Positions 33,801 to 44,534 of a stretch of 64,000 nucleotides of DNA are shown piece by piece; the first letter of the stretch is position 1; each line of letters starts with the position of its first letter. The notes under the pieces are model-generated. The model was given only the letters and a program-made list of their open reading frames with translations. It did not search any database and had not been told where the DNA came from. The translations under genes and the position numbers were made by a program. The DNA comes from Bryoerythrophyllum caledonicum (taxonomy: Eukaryota; Streptophyta; Bryopsida; Pottiales; Pottiaceae): the NCBI GenBank assembly GCA_963971425.1, contig OZ020517.1, forward strand, positions 13,394,501 to 13,458,500. The letters are read 5' to 3'.

Positions 33801-33932
33801 AGGTTAACGAAATTATGCCAAGAACTCTAAATGGAAACTGATGCGCTTTTCTCTTACAACATCGCCAACGATTGCAACGCGGAGGGAGTGATTTGCTGGT
33901 GGTGGAACGGTTGCCATCATCGCTTGCTGCAT
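30860..33932 (-). CDS. TIGR04168-type metallophosphoesterase (319 aa)
   Basis: Nine exons join in frame: 33932-33858, 33571-33521, 33375-33354, 33019-32910, 32826-32786, 32634-32497, 32291-32185, 31524-31453, 31203-30860. Calcineurin-like phosphoesterase motifs appear in order: VAIVGDVHDDWD, VVLFTGDFGN, AAILGNHDCW, LLAHNGPSG, then VVFGHMHE. These are the five metal-binding blocks (D-x-H, GD, GNHD, H, GHxH). Family-specific blocks LGDAHVGYG, LSVVGGRPFS, CGRDW and DNTIYLNAAVVPRV identify the TIGR04168 group shared by cyanobacteria and plants, so a plastid ancestry is likely. Substrate is unknown. There is no clear transit peptide (MQQAMMATVPPP); later ATGs at 33920 and 33917 are possible starts. 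Exon 3 is only 22 nt. Intron 7 holds two TA-MITEs. Confidence 0.93.
31538..31845 (+). mobile_element. TA-MITE copy 7 (phosphoesterase intron)
   Basis: Left end TA-GAGTTATTTGTAAAGTGAGG is well kept. Inner TTGAGAGACCACCAAGCTCTT. The right end is degenerate. Non-coding. Confidence 0.65.
31883..32149 (+). mobile_element. TA-MITE copy 8 (phosphoesterase intron), best-preserved ends
   Basis: Left AAGAGTTATATGTTGAGTCA then CCTAAAG; right CTTTAGGTGACTTTACAAAT then AACTCTA. These mirror each other over about 26 bp. It ends 36 bp short of the donor side of the exon at 32185-32291. Confidence 0.75.
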
Positions 33933-34219
33933 CCGAAACCCTACACCTAGGTGGTGTAATCGACAGTAAACTCCAAACAGCTAATATATCGATTCAGCAG
34001 CGGAACCTCGAGAGTTTGCAATCAGGATGTGCATGTCCTCGAGGTGCATCGATCGTCATCAACTGTGATTTCTCCTATCGACGATCGATGCTAAAGTATT
34101 CACAAACAAGTCCTCGACGGTAAATTTGCTGTGGGGATATTGTGAGCTCTCTATACACAAGCATCCGATACAACAGCAATCGCTTAAATAAGAGGCAGCA
34201 ATCTCGTTATCTCGTTATC
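33933..34219. other. Upstream flank of the phosphoesterase gene
   Basis: No gene. Contains AAACCCTACACCTAGG near 33,937, a single telo-box-like motif within about 10 bp of the predicted start codon. Confidence 0.35.
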
Positions 34220-34725
34220 AGGACCAATCTTCTTTTCTTGTCTTTTCTTTTCTTTTCTTTCCTATTCTTTTATTTTCTTTCCTTTTCTTTTCTTTTCTTT
34301 TCTTTTCTTCTCTTCTCTTTTCTTTTCTTTTCTTTTCTTTTCTTTTCTTCTCTTCTTTTCTTCATTTTTTCATTTCTTTTCTTTCTTTCTTTTTTCCCCC
34401 TTTCTTTTCTTTTCTATTCTTCTTCTTTTTCTTTTTCTTTTTTTCTGAGACAAATAAAGGTGACCTTTACTGTAAGTCTCTTCAACACAGCAACACTTGG
34501 TGTATACTCATTTACCCCGCTTCTCTTTTTTTTCTTTTTTTTTCTTTCTTTTTCTTCATATTTTCCTTCTCTTTTTTTTTTGGACACAAATAAAGGTGAC
34601 CTTTACTACAGGGGCAATCTTCTCTCATCAACACAGCAATACTTGGTGTACACTCATTTACCCCTTCTTTTCTTTCCTTTTTTCTTTCTTTTTTTTACAC
34701 ATTTAAAGGGAACCTTTACTGCAAA
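34220..34725 (+). repeat. Pyrimidine tract (TTTTC)n with an embedded triplicated unit
   Basis: About 230 bp of TTTTC-type repeats leads into a unit carrying ACAAATAAAGGTGACCTTTAC, CAACACAGCAA-ACTTGGTGTA and ACTCATTTACCCC, then another pyrimidine stretch. The unit appears at ~34,449, again at ~34,582, and partly at ~34,697. The inner AAAGGTGACCTTT is itself palindromic. The long open frame over it is a by-product of the repeat. Confidence 0.8.
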
Positions 34726-36103
34726 AATATAATACAAGGCAAGCTTCCGCCAGGACCGGCAAGGCTTGGCAAGGCCTAGGTCAGTTAGATGTTAGTAAAG
34801 GAATGGGGATTAGAACTAAAGATCTATCATATAACCGTTCATCAGCCTATGAAGCAAGCAACACCAAGGAGTTTTGAACCTCTTAGAGAGTTTTCCACTC
34901 ATTTCACATGATTGCATACACTTGGCATGTGTCTTCAACTGGGCGACATGACCATAATTATTTTACCCCCCCCCCCTTTCCATCATAACGGCCGCTCAAT
35001 ATAACAGTCTCTATTTATAGGATGCGGAACCAACGAGGTTGTTGTAAAGGGAGCCGGTTGTACTAGGTAGGTTCTGAAACCTGGCCTTGGGTACAAGTTT
35101 TTCTTCCTGCACGGACAAGGTCATCGTAGACAATGGCATATTTTTCTACTAAACATTTCAGCTCTTTTGAAAGTGCTTACTTAAGATGAAAGAGTGGAGG
35201 AAGGAAGGGTGGGATTTTTTATGCATCAAAATGGGGTTTTCCTAAAGTAAAAAGAGAAGAAATAGATAAATCCTCTATGCAATCCACCTTCTTTAAATAT
35301 TACCTCTTTATATGTTATAATTCCATATATATTATGGAAACTTTGCTCCCTAAAAATTTACATTACTACGTGTTATATGTTATTACAAGCTTTGCTACTA
35401 GTAGTGTTGATTTCAATCTATTAGTGTTAAAGTTGGTAATATTGAAGAAATTATGGGGCAGTAGGTAACAACAACGGTAGTAAAACGTAATGCAAGATAG
35501 TAAAATTGGTTGGGTAAACAGCAGTTTAGGATTTATGAAGATTGGTTTGGATACAAAGAATTTGGAATGTAATATTTGCTCCCAAATAAAAAGACTGTTT
35601 TTTTCCCATTAGCTTTGACCAAAATTTTGGAGTCTTGACCAATAGTAAGCCTTAATTTAGAGCTAACAAAAAATAAATGGGTGGAAATGGTGCGGATATG
35701 GGGTGAAATTGGGACCAAATATAGAGTGGCAATCATAAGAGGGTGGCGGTGATGGCCTAGACTACCTTATGGTGTTACAGAATCCGCAAGGGGGAGGGTG
35801 AAAGTAGTATTTCGTGTTGCTAGCTGGCCACATACAACTAGCAAAACCCGCAATGCCACTTGGGCAAAAGGGGTGTTTGTCAACACACGATTGGCCAACT
35901 CTTACTTCTCTTCGCTCTCTTGTGGAGGAGGTGGCTTCCGGAGCTGCTATGTTACCCCATGCCAAGTCAAAGGATAAAAAGGAAACTATTTTTTATGTTT
36001 GAGAACGCTTGAGCGGGCACGATAGAAAATGCCTTTTGACTGCCTAGTGGCTCCTTTTTGGGGGGCTTAGGGCAAATTGTTGCGTAGCATGAGTGGAAAC
36101 TCT
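34726..36103. other. Gene-free stretch
   Basis: No recognised gene. Small GGCAAGGC repeats at about 34,755 and a C10 run at about 34,966. Confidence 0.4.
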
Positions 36104-37035
36104 TTAATCCCTAAGGGACCAAACGTCCCCCCGGGGTCATTTTGGATTTTGGGCATGTACCTACAATTCGAAAAAAATCCTTTTCAATTGATTTTTTTTT
36201 TCGAGATAGGATCTGATAAGAGCTTCGTGGAGATATATATTTTATTTTTTTTGGATTTGTGGTTTGAAAGTTAGTACCACTTAAAGCCAAAAGTGGGGAC
36301 TCCGGGTACCTCCAAAATTTTTGACAAAAGTTTCTATTGATATTGAGATTTTTCACACATGTAAAGAATATTTCTTTTTTTCGAAATTTTCAAAAAAAAA
36401 TCTTGTCTTTAGTGTAAAAAGGAATTTTATTCCAAGTCAAACATTTTCACACATTTTCGGGCAACGGGGGAAAAGAAAATTCATCTTTTCTACATAAAAC
36501 CTAGAGATCTTGATATTTTTCACTTTTTATTTTTTCAACAACAATATGTGGCAAAAACCTTCTTATTGACCGTTTGGATTATCATTTGAATACATACGTA
36601 GTTCACAAAAAAATAAAACCTGAGATGACAATTTTTGAACCTCCACTCCTTGCACACTTGTTTTGAATATGCTACCCCCTTTTTTTACCTCTAAAAATTG
36701 GTGTGTTGGGTAACAACATCATGCTTAAGACAATGGTAACAGATTTAGACCTTGTACAATGCAAATATTTGAAACAAAGTTAAGTCAAAGTCTGCTGATC
36801 TACTCAACGCAGGGAAGAAAATGAACCATTGTTTTGACTTTATACACTAAAATCTATCAATTTGTGTGGTGGATTGCAACCAAAATTTTAAGGCATGTTT
36901 ATATAGAAGTCTATTTTAAGATCTTACCGTTAAAAATCAGAAATTCACTTTAAAATGTGATTTTCATGTCTTTATGGCAGTGGCAGTTTTGGACTGGTTT
37001 TAGAGCGAAAGTGGTTGTGGTCCTTTAGGGGTTAA
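36104..37035 (-). mobile_element. 930-bp TTAA family, copy 3, inverted and complete
   Basis: Borders are TTAA-TCCCTAAGGGACC and, from the other side, TTAA-CCCCTAAAGGACC. The whole interior is the reverse complement of the family at 13,885 (for example TTATTGACCGTTTGGATTAT against ATAATTTAAACCGTCAATAA). No open frame. This is the copy that defines both ends of the family. Confidence 0.75.
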
Positions 37036-37441
37036 ACCATGTAGATGGATGATATGGGAAGGGGGTGTGGACAAAATCTAAACCCCTCTTTCATGTTGGA
37101 GGGGAGCCCTATTTGGACCAAGGTAGGCCCTCCAAGGGTAATTTGCAGGCTCCAAATTTGACTAAAAAGTTTCCAAAAAAATCTTCTAGAATTCCAAAAA
37201 AGAAATCCAAAAAAAGATGACTACCCCAACCCACTTTACCGTGACATCCATCTACATGAAATAAAGAGTTCCGGGTCCAACGACATTTCTGAGTTGCAAC
37301 GGCACTCGGGCCCCAACAGTTTGCCTTGGGCCCCCCTGTACGAGAACCCCCATTGTCTAGATAGGGCCCTCCTTTGACATAAAAAAGGGGCCAAGTTATA
37401 TCCACACCTCCCTTCCCTTACCATCCGTCTACATAGATTAA
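37032..37441. mobile_element. 410-bp foldback element with TTAA borders
   Basis: The left arm TTAAACCATGTAGATGGATG then ATATGGGAAGGGGGTGTGG is mirrored by the right end read inversely (TTAATCTATGTAGACGGATG then GTAAGGGAAGGGAGGTGTGG) over about 80 bp. It shares its left TTAA with the preceding element, so two TTAA insertions abut. Non-coding. Confidence 0.7.
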
Positions 37442-37689
37442 CCGTTTAGTGCCCACGTCATGTTTCTCCAAAACCAAGATATGTGCTAGTTTTTTTTAAA
37501 CTAACTTTGATGGAAATAAAGTGCCTGATTTCAATATCCAACCTAATTAACAAATTTAAACTCAGACCATGACATGAACTTTGGGGAAAATTTGCACAAC
37601 ATCCAAGAGTTGATGGAATAGATTATTATAATAGTGTTGAAAGTTACATGTTTATAGATAGTGATAATGTTGCATCTGCGCAACTACAT
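37442..37689. other. Gene-free spacer
   Basis: Nothing recognised. It probably belongs to the degraded upstream part of the DUF7869 gene. Confidence 0.3.
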
Positions 37690-39330
37690 GGAGAAACATA
37701 GGCATTATTGGATATTCAAGAGGTCGTGTTATGTTAGCCCTGAGTCGTAGATGTGCATCATTGTAGATGGCATGGACCAAAACACAACCATGGTACCAAA
37801 AATGCATCAAACTATATGGGATATTGAGCACCGGTTTGTAAAGACCCACTTGTGTGGGATCCTTGTACATGGGATTGGTTTATATTGCAATGTGTGGTTT
37901 GGGGCTCACCACAAACATGATAGCAACCAGGTCGTGACCATGAGATAGGAGATGTGTTGCGGAGGAAAGATTTTTTGCCACCAACATTGCGTATCCAAGC
38001 GGACAACTGCACACGTGAGGATAAAAACATTTATATGTTTGCTCTGTGTGCTACATTGGTGAAATTGGGATTTTCGAGGAGGTAAAACTCTCTTTTCTTA
38101 TAGTAGGCCATACGCATGAAGATATTGATCAACACTTCAATTGTATATCAAGTACATTGAAGAGGTCGGACGTGGGCTTGTTGAAGAAGATGCTTAGTCT
38201 TATAGAAAGAGGAACATCCCCTACATGGGCATTTGTTAGCGCCCGGTTGTTAGAGAATGTGTAGCATAGGAAATTTATAACTCCTCACTTACGAAGAGGT
38301 CCGGATTCATTGCTTGGCATAACATTTCCGCACCACATGCGTTTCTTTTTGGACAATTGAGAGGAGACCCATGAGGTTTGAGTACAACACAAGCATTATT
38401 GCAAGGATCCATGGGAATCGGAGGCAGGAACAAGACTTTGAGGTCGTTTCCAAGTAAGGATGATCGACCAGCTTTTGCAAAAGTATTTGAAGCAAACGAG
38501 CGGGAAGTGAAGGCATTGGATGACTTCATTGCATGTAAACAAAGGTGCATTTTAAAGATTGCAACAGTAGGACAAAAATCGTGATGCATAAGAGGAGGCC
38601 AAAAGGTTGAAACTCTATCTAGCTGAATTTCCACACAAAGACCGCAACAACAAGCATTGTTCTTCACCATTTTGGCCTTCAGAGGTCTCCAATACCACAC
38701 CTTCGGAAATTACAGCCTTAGATGTAATGGACGGTCCAAGTGAAGATAATCACGAGATAACTGCTCTGGATTACATAGTGGACATGCTTTCAAATGCCAA
38801 GGTTCGAGGATACTTTGGTCCTGGTAGAGGAAGACTATCGAATCAAGCAGTCTACAGGACACAACGAATGAAACACAACCATTTTTTAGGAATAAGCCGA
38901 ACAAGGAGCAGTGCATGAAGGTAACCACCACCCGTTTCTTCCATTTGATCCACAAGCTGATATTGGTTGTGGACAATTTGTAGCCTTGAGTGTTGATTGA
39001 GCAAAAATAGAAGGTGGTATGTCATTCTATGTAGGGAAGGTGATTGAAGATGGAAAAGGCCGATGGAAATTGAAGATGAAGGTATGTTGGAATTGGCCCA
39101 TCATTGGAGGAGGGGTTGTTGATGGAGTGGGGTTATCTGCACAACAATATGCAAATTGCATGGATTCATTGTGGAAGCCATATGGTATTAGCCACAGTTG
39201 GATAGAGAAAGAGACATGCAATTTTTCATGGGTAGATGAACCGGAAAGAACCATGACTGACACTTGCCGGTGGAGAAAGCCCAATGTATTTGGAATGCAG
39301 GTTGAAAGTCGGATTTGCATTCTCTAATTA
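37690..39330 (+). pseudogene. DUF7869-type transposon gene, decayed
   Basis: Conserved pieces appear in order but in different frames: IVDGMDQNTTMVPK, then KTHLCGILVHGIGLYC with FGAHHKHDSNQVV, then FLIVGHTHEDIDQHFNCISS, then a C-terminal MSFYVGKVIEDGKGRWKLKM. The D-G-M-D-Q, T-H-L-x-G-V-x-V-H-G and V-G-H-T-H-E-D-I-D motifs characterise the DUF7869 domain, found in transposon-derived proteins of plants and invertebrates and suspected to be RNase H-like. Frameshifts and stops separate the pieces. I cannot define terminal repeats for the element. Confidence 0.75.
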
Positions 39331-40662
39331 GCTAAGGCTCACATACTAGAATACACTGCAATGCAAACCAAAGCTATTGACGACGGCCGCTTTCAAGCAA
39401 CCGTAATGCTATGATAGTCAATAATGAAAGTATTATGAGTGTATTGTGTATGGTAATTGTTGTTTAGTGTATGTGCAAGAATAGTATATAGTAAGGGTTA
39501 TGTAAGACATTGTGAAACAATCTTGTAAATCAAAGAATTTTTTACTATTGCTAAATTACATCACTATGTTCATGTATACATGCATTTATACTTATTTTCT
39601 TCCATTTGTATATCATGTACTATTTAGAATACCGTCTTATGATAAATTGGCAATTGTTGCTTATGGTATCTTTATTGGTGATTGCGTATTTTTATACAGT
39701 AAAATCCTTATAATATTTCTTTGAAGTTTTCTACAATAATATTAAATAGATGTTTATTAATATTTAACAAAGTTTTATTAAAAATTTGTTGACAATTTTG
39801 CGCAGAATGGCCGCCTTTGTACTAAAGAACACTTTTGAATGGTGAGGGCAAAATCACTTAATTGCGTGTTTACAGTGTTTAAAGTTACAACATATTGGTA
39901 ATGAAAACTGTGGACTTCGGAAGGTATACTATTTTATCCACCAATAGCATCTTGCAAGGATTTTTGTACTTTGAATAAAAACAGGTTCTCACATGCACTA
40001 GGTTGATAGCTTTGCATCGACATATCATATGTCAAGAAAACATTTATGCATGAATATTACTAAATTGTTTACCTTTGTCAACTTGATTGCATATGAAAAA
40101 GTTCCACACTTCTACAAATAAAAAACATGAGTCTTGTATACAACGTAAAAGATCAACAATCACAAAAGAATGAAGAATCTCTGAAAGACAAATTCCAATC
40201 AAAATTTAAGACCAAAATCATTTTGCATGTGTATGAAATACAACATAGTATGTGACATGCTATTCATTGTTTTTTTAGTGTATTTGATGTATTTTGTGTT
40301 GAATCCCTACCTTTTCCATAAGTACCACTGCTCCAAAGTCATGATATATTTTATGCAGAGTGTCGTGTGCACAAATTTGAACTTCAAAATTCACAACCCA
40401 ATTCCTCATGGATTTCATGCAAATTGAGATTTAAAACCTCACAGATCCCATTTAGAGTCTCGTGGGCACTCAACAAACTTGGAGGCTGACGTGGACAAGG
40501 CCATGCATTTCACGAAAAGGAAGGAAGAATGCCTTCCTTTTCATAAAGTGTGCCTTGAGTCTAGATAGAAGTGGGATTCTCCGAATCCGGGTGCCGTTTT
40601 CTAATTAGTGAAGTTTGTGTGACGAGAATCCCCGGATTTTCGAGTGTTTTAGGGTTTGGGTG
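39331..40662. other. AT-rich intergenic, promoter of the acyltransferase-like gene at its end
   Basis: No gene. TTTTAGGGTTTGGG just before the ATG at 40663 is a reversed telo-box-like motif in the leader. Confidence 0.45.
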
Positions 40663-42158
40663 ATGGCGCAGCAGGCGGAGCCTCGCGTCGTGGGCAAGAC
40701 GGAGGCGAACTGGGTGGCAGCTGTGGAGGGTGGCACGGGCATTACCATCACGTCCATCCTCTTGCACGCGGAGATCTCCGCAAGCGATGTGAAGCGCGCG
40801 CTCGGCGTGCTTCTGGCGCGGCACCCGCGACTGCGGTCGCTGATCGTCAAGGAGGATCGGGGATTCGTGTTCCGCACTCCGGAGGAAGTGTTCGTCCGCC
40901 TCATAGAGACTGATCTGAGCGCGGAGCGGGAGGAATCATGGATCGAGTCGGTGACGGAGAGGGAGCTGAACGCGGGGTTCTCCAAGGACTACCCGGTGGC
41001 GGTGTTCCAGCCGAAGCTCTTCCGGCTCCCGGGCCCGCGCGGCTCGCTGCTGGTGCTGCGCGTGCACGCGGCGGCGGCCGACATGGCGAGCATGGCCACG
41101 ATGGTGAGGGAGATTGTGAGTGCGATGCGGGGGGCGCGTGAGGCAGACGGTGTGGAGACTCCTCTCCCGGCTATGGAGGAGGCGATCCCCGCGGGGCAGG
41201 CGAACAAGCCGTTCTGGGCGCGCGGCGTGGACGTCTTGGGCTACGGGCTGTCGTCGCGCCGCCACGCGTGTCTGCCGTTCGAGGAATCGGAGAGCGCGCG
41301 CGCCTCGAAGCTCATTCGCGCGGGGTTGAGCGCCGCCGCCACGAGCTCGCTCCTCAAGGTAAATGACTGCAATCTGAAACAGCGGCAGTCCTCTCATGAT
41401 GGATACTCGCATTGGCGATGTCAGGTCGTGTCGCTCATGTCCTTGAATCCTCTCACGTTGTTGCTCTCCTGTGCTGCATTTTCACAGGAGTGTGAGAACC
41501 GTGAGGTGTCGGTATACGGCGTGACCATCGCGGCAGCTCTGAAAGCGGTGGCGGCGTACAAGCGGGTGGGAGCGCGAGGGGAGCACTACGCCGTCACCGT
41601 GCTGATGCAGTGCCGCAGCCTGCTGGAGCCGCCTCTCCCGGACTCCGCCATCGGTAAGTCAAGACGAAACCAGATCAGGTTTCTTTCCACGTTGTTCGGT
41701 CTGATGCGAACGTTGCCTCTCCAGGTTTCTACCACTCGGCGCTTCTGCGGACGATCCACACCACGGAGCCCGAGCCGTTCTGGGAGTTCGCGTCGCGCTG
41801 CACGCAGGACTTGTCCGCCGCGGTGGCGGCCCGGAAACACTTCACGGACATGGCGGACCTGAACGGCCTCATGGAGCAGGCGATGCGGTTCCCGGCGCTC
41901 ACCCCGAGCGGCTCCCTGCGCACATCCACCCTATCCACCATGATGGACCCAGTGGCGGAGGCGGATTTTTCCGAGGACGTCCAAGACTACCTGTCGTGCT
42001 CGTCGACGCACGGTATCGGACCTTGCCTGGCGCTCTTCCCGTTCATGCGAGGAGGCGCGCTCCGGTTCTCGTTCGTGTACTCGAGCCCCTTGTTCTCGAG
42101 GCAGATGATACAGAGTCTCATCGACTCCATTCTCTTCTACCTCTCCGAAGATGAGTGA
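40663..42158 (+). CDS. Condensation/alcohol-acetyltransferase-like protein (431 aa)
   Basis: Three exons join in frame: 40663-41358, 41488-41653, 41725-42158. The N-terminus has LLHAEISASDVKRALGVLLA followed by RHPRLRSLIV, the opening fold of CoA-dependent acyltransferase/condensation domains. The active-site block is LLVLRVHAAAADMASMATMV, where H and D are separated by four residues instead of the usual HxxxD. I recall plant members of this group reading HTAACD, so the spacing may be family-normal. The C-terminal half has YGVTIAAALKAVAAYKR and a SSTHGIGPCLALFPFMRGGA block. The substrate is unknown; transfer of an acyl group to an alcohol or amine is the general expectation. The coding part is GC-rich. 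The ATG at 40663 is preferred over upstream in-frame CTG/GTG codons. Confidence 0.8.
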
Positions 42159-42322
42159 TAAGAATTCGCTTTCGATCATCTTCTGAATGTATTCTTATGT
42201 ATCACTACTTGTAGATTACTTGCGTATGATGAGTGATGCTCCTCGGAATTCGAGTTCGATCACCTCCTGGATGTGCTTTTATGGATCGCTACTTGTAAAT
42301 CACTTGTGTATTCTGATATCGG
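42150..42322 (+). repeat. Two-copy tandem duplication in the 3' untranslated region
   Basis: GATGAGTGATAAGAATTCGC... is followed by TGAGTGATGCTCCTCGGAATTCG..., two ~85-bp diverged copies. The first copy contains the stop codon of the acyltransferase-like gene. Confidence 0.6.
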
Positions 42323-42964
42323 TTTCTGTAACTGAATTTGACGGCTTGATTGATATTCTTATCACATTAAGCAGGAGCGAAATGTGTTATTAAAAGTGGG
42401 AATACTGCTTTGATCTGTACTCTACCTTTTGGAAAGTACTGATTTGTACAGGTTACACCGTCATTTTCTAGCTATGATTCGTGATTCCAGGATCCGATAG
42501 TAACCTTCGAACTTATTTTACGATGAAGAAAACTGTAGCTAAAAGACTACAGTGAATTCACGATGACAATCTCGTATGCGTAAATCATGACTGAACCTAT
42601 TCTGCCTGAATTCAGTGTTTGAAACGATGTTGTTGTGAGAGCGTACCTCAAGTCAAATAGTGTACTGTACAATTCGAAACTTCCTGCGTCTCATACGCTA
42701 CTCACAGTAGACAAGATTGCACTGAAAGTTAAAACCCTGAACCCGAAATGTACTGCAAGCTTCAACCCTAAACCCTAAACTACTGCAAGCATATCTCACG
42801 TCCCCACTAAAACCTTGGCAAGTTTCATACACAGACGCTGCACAATAATTTCCAGGATCCTCACCTGGTGCCATTCTCCAACTCATCATCCAGATCCTCA
42901 TGAACCACACTAATCCTCATCTAAACCCTAGCTGAAACCCTAAAACCTGAACTTCCGTGCCATT
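42323..42964. other. Intergenic with scattered telomere-type motifs
   Basis: AACCCTAAACCCTAAAC at about 42,764 and several single AAACCCTA units. No gene. Confidence 0.5.
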
Positions 42965-44249
42965 CTAGAGTTGAAACCCTCCCAGAAACCCTGCCTCATC
43001 GTCCACCTCCTCATGCACCAGACTGACCGCATTCCCCCCGCTCCGATCCTCGAACCACAGCTTGCTGCTGCTCCCGTACGTGATGGTGAGCTCCTCCTGC
43101 GCGGCGATGTCGCGTGCCGCCCTGTACTTGATCAGGAGCCGCTCGTGGTCCACCGTGTAGTTGAGGTTGGGGTGCTGGCTGTGGTTGAAGAGCGAGCCCA
43201 CTCCCAATGCGAGCAGCATCGCTCCGTGCTTGCTCACGTACAGGTAGTGCTCCAGCACGCTGTACCTGGAATGCTGATCATGTTAGTACAGCGGGTTTAG
43301 GGAATAAGATTGCCTCAGATGACCCTCCTTGGAAAACGGGGTTCACTATATTATCTCACGACATGGAGAAAGCTTGAAGCGGTTTCAGGATTTAGGGTTT
43401 AAGATCGACCTTACACTCCTCCTTGAAGATCTGAATTCTCGCTAGATTCTCTATCGTCTCATGGGATACAAAGAGTTCGCTGTCGAAAATATGGGGTGTA
43501 CGTTTTAGGGTTTTAGGGTTTAGCGTAATATCTGGAGAGGCCTAAAACCTAAAATCTAAAACCTGGAGGGGCTTGACTGTAGAAATGATTCACGAAGAGT
43601 ATTCATGCTAAAACCCTATACACCCTAAATCCTTAACCCTAAAACATGACATGGAGAAAGCTAGATGGGGTTTCAGGGTTGGGGTTTAAGATCGACCTCA
43701 TACTCCCTCTGAAATCGCTAGATTCTCTATCGTCTCATGAGATACAATGAGGTACATGTCGAAAATATGGGGTTTAGGGCTCAGGGTTAGGCTTTAAGAT
43801 CACCTCAGCCAAATTCACCACATCCTCTATCATATCAGTACGTAGACAGAGCTACAGGGATTTTAGGATTCAGTATGCAGTGTGTAAGACCAACTCAGAT
43901 TATGTTCATACTCATCTTAATTCACTGCATCCTCACAACACAGACAAAGCCACAAAACCAAACTGAAAGGTGGTTCACCTCAAAAGCTGCTCATACTCCT
44001 CCCTGGGAATCCGAATGCAATGAGCCACCTCCACCAGCGCGCCTCTGCCGATGTTCCGCTTCGCCCTCACCCCTGTCAGAAACAAAACCAGCTCACTGAT
44101 CAGCCTGCTGATAATCTGATTGTGCTCATCTACTACTTCCTAAAGTAAGTATGAAGATAGCGCCTCTTACCTCTGGCGACGTCCTCGCCGGTGTATGGAG
44201 TGCTGACGACCTCGTACATGTCAGCCACGACGTCCTCGCAGGACTCCAT
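42965..44249 (-). CDS. Minimal SET-domain protein (157 aa)
   Basis: Three exons join in frame: 44249-44171, 44072-43979, 43265-42965. MESCEDVVADMYEVVSTPYT leads into VRAKRNIGRGALVEVAHCIR (SET motif I, G-x-G), then GSLFNHSQHPNLNYTVD (motif III, the N-H-S pair that contacts S-adenosylmethionine) and AARDIAAQEELTITYG (motif IV, with the E-E-L-x-x-x-Y-G catalytic tyrosine). KLWFED follows in place of a post-SET cysteine cluster. The protein is almost nothing but a SET domain, like small stand-alone SET lysine methyltransferases. The substrate could be histone or non-histone. Intron 2 is rich in telomere-type motifs. Confidence 0.88.
43360..43780 (+). repeat. Tandem duplication and telomere-type motifs in the SET-gene intron
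   Basis: GACATGGAGAAAGCT...GATCGACC...CGCTAGATTCTCTATCGTCT...GTCGAAAATATGGGG occurs twice, starting near 43,361 and 43,647. GTTTTAGGGTTTTAGGGTTT lies between them at about 43,503. It looks like a ~285-bp intronic duplication. Confidence 0.65.
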
Positions 44250-44534
44250 TTTTGCAATCCGTGGGTGAAGTGGAGTTGGGGTTTAGGGTTTAGAGCCTGC
44301 TCAGGGGCTGACTATCGTACTTCCAATGTCACTCAATCGTGTTTGTCAACCGAGGTTACGCAATTGACCCCTTTTAGCTGTTATCGCTAGGAATGGCCAA
44401 TGGCTGTTGTGTTCAATCAGTCAAATTTGCAAAATATTGAACTTCACTTCAGTTGGCATTCATGTGCAAAAGAATAACATGTGAAGGAAAGTTGCAAATG
44501 GAAGCTCAGGCTATATTACAATAATATCGAATAA

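Noticed and set aside
34142-34732. 196-codon Phe/Ser/Leu-rich open frame
   Set aside because: It is a translation of the TTTTC simple repeat.
42730-43530. Interstitial telomere array
   Set aside because: AAACCCTA units are scattered and separated by unique sequence, not in a continuous array, so a chromosome-fusion site is not supported.
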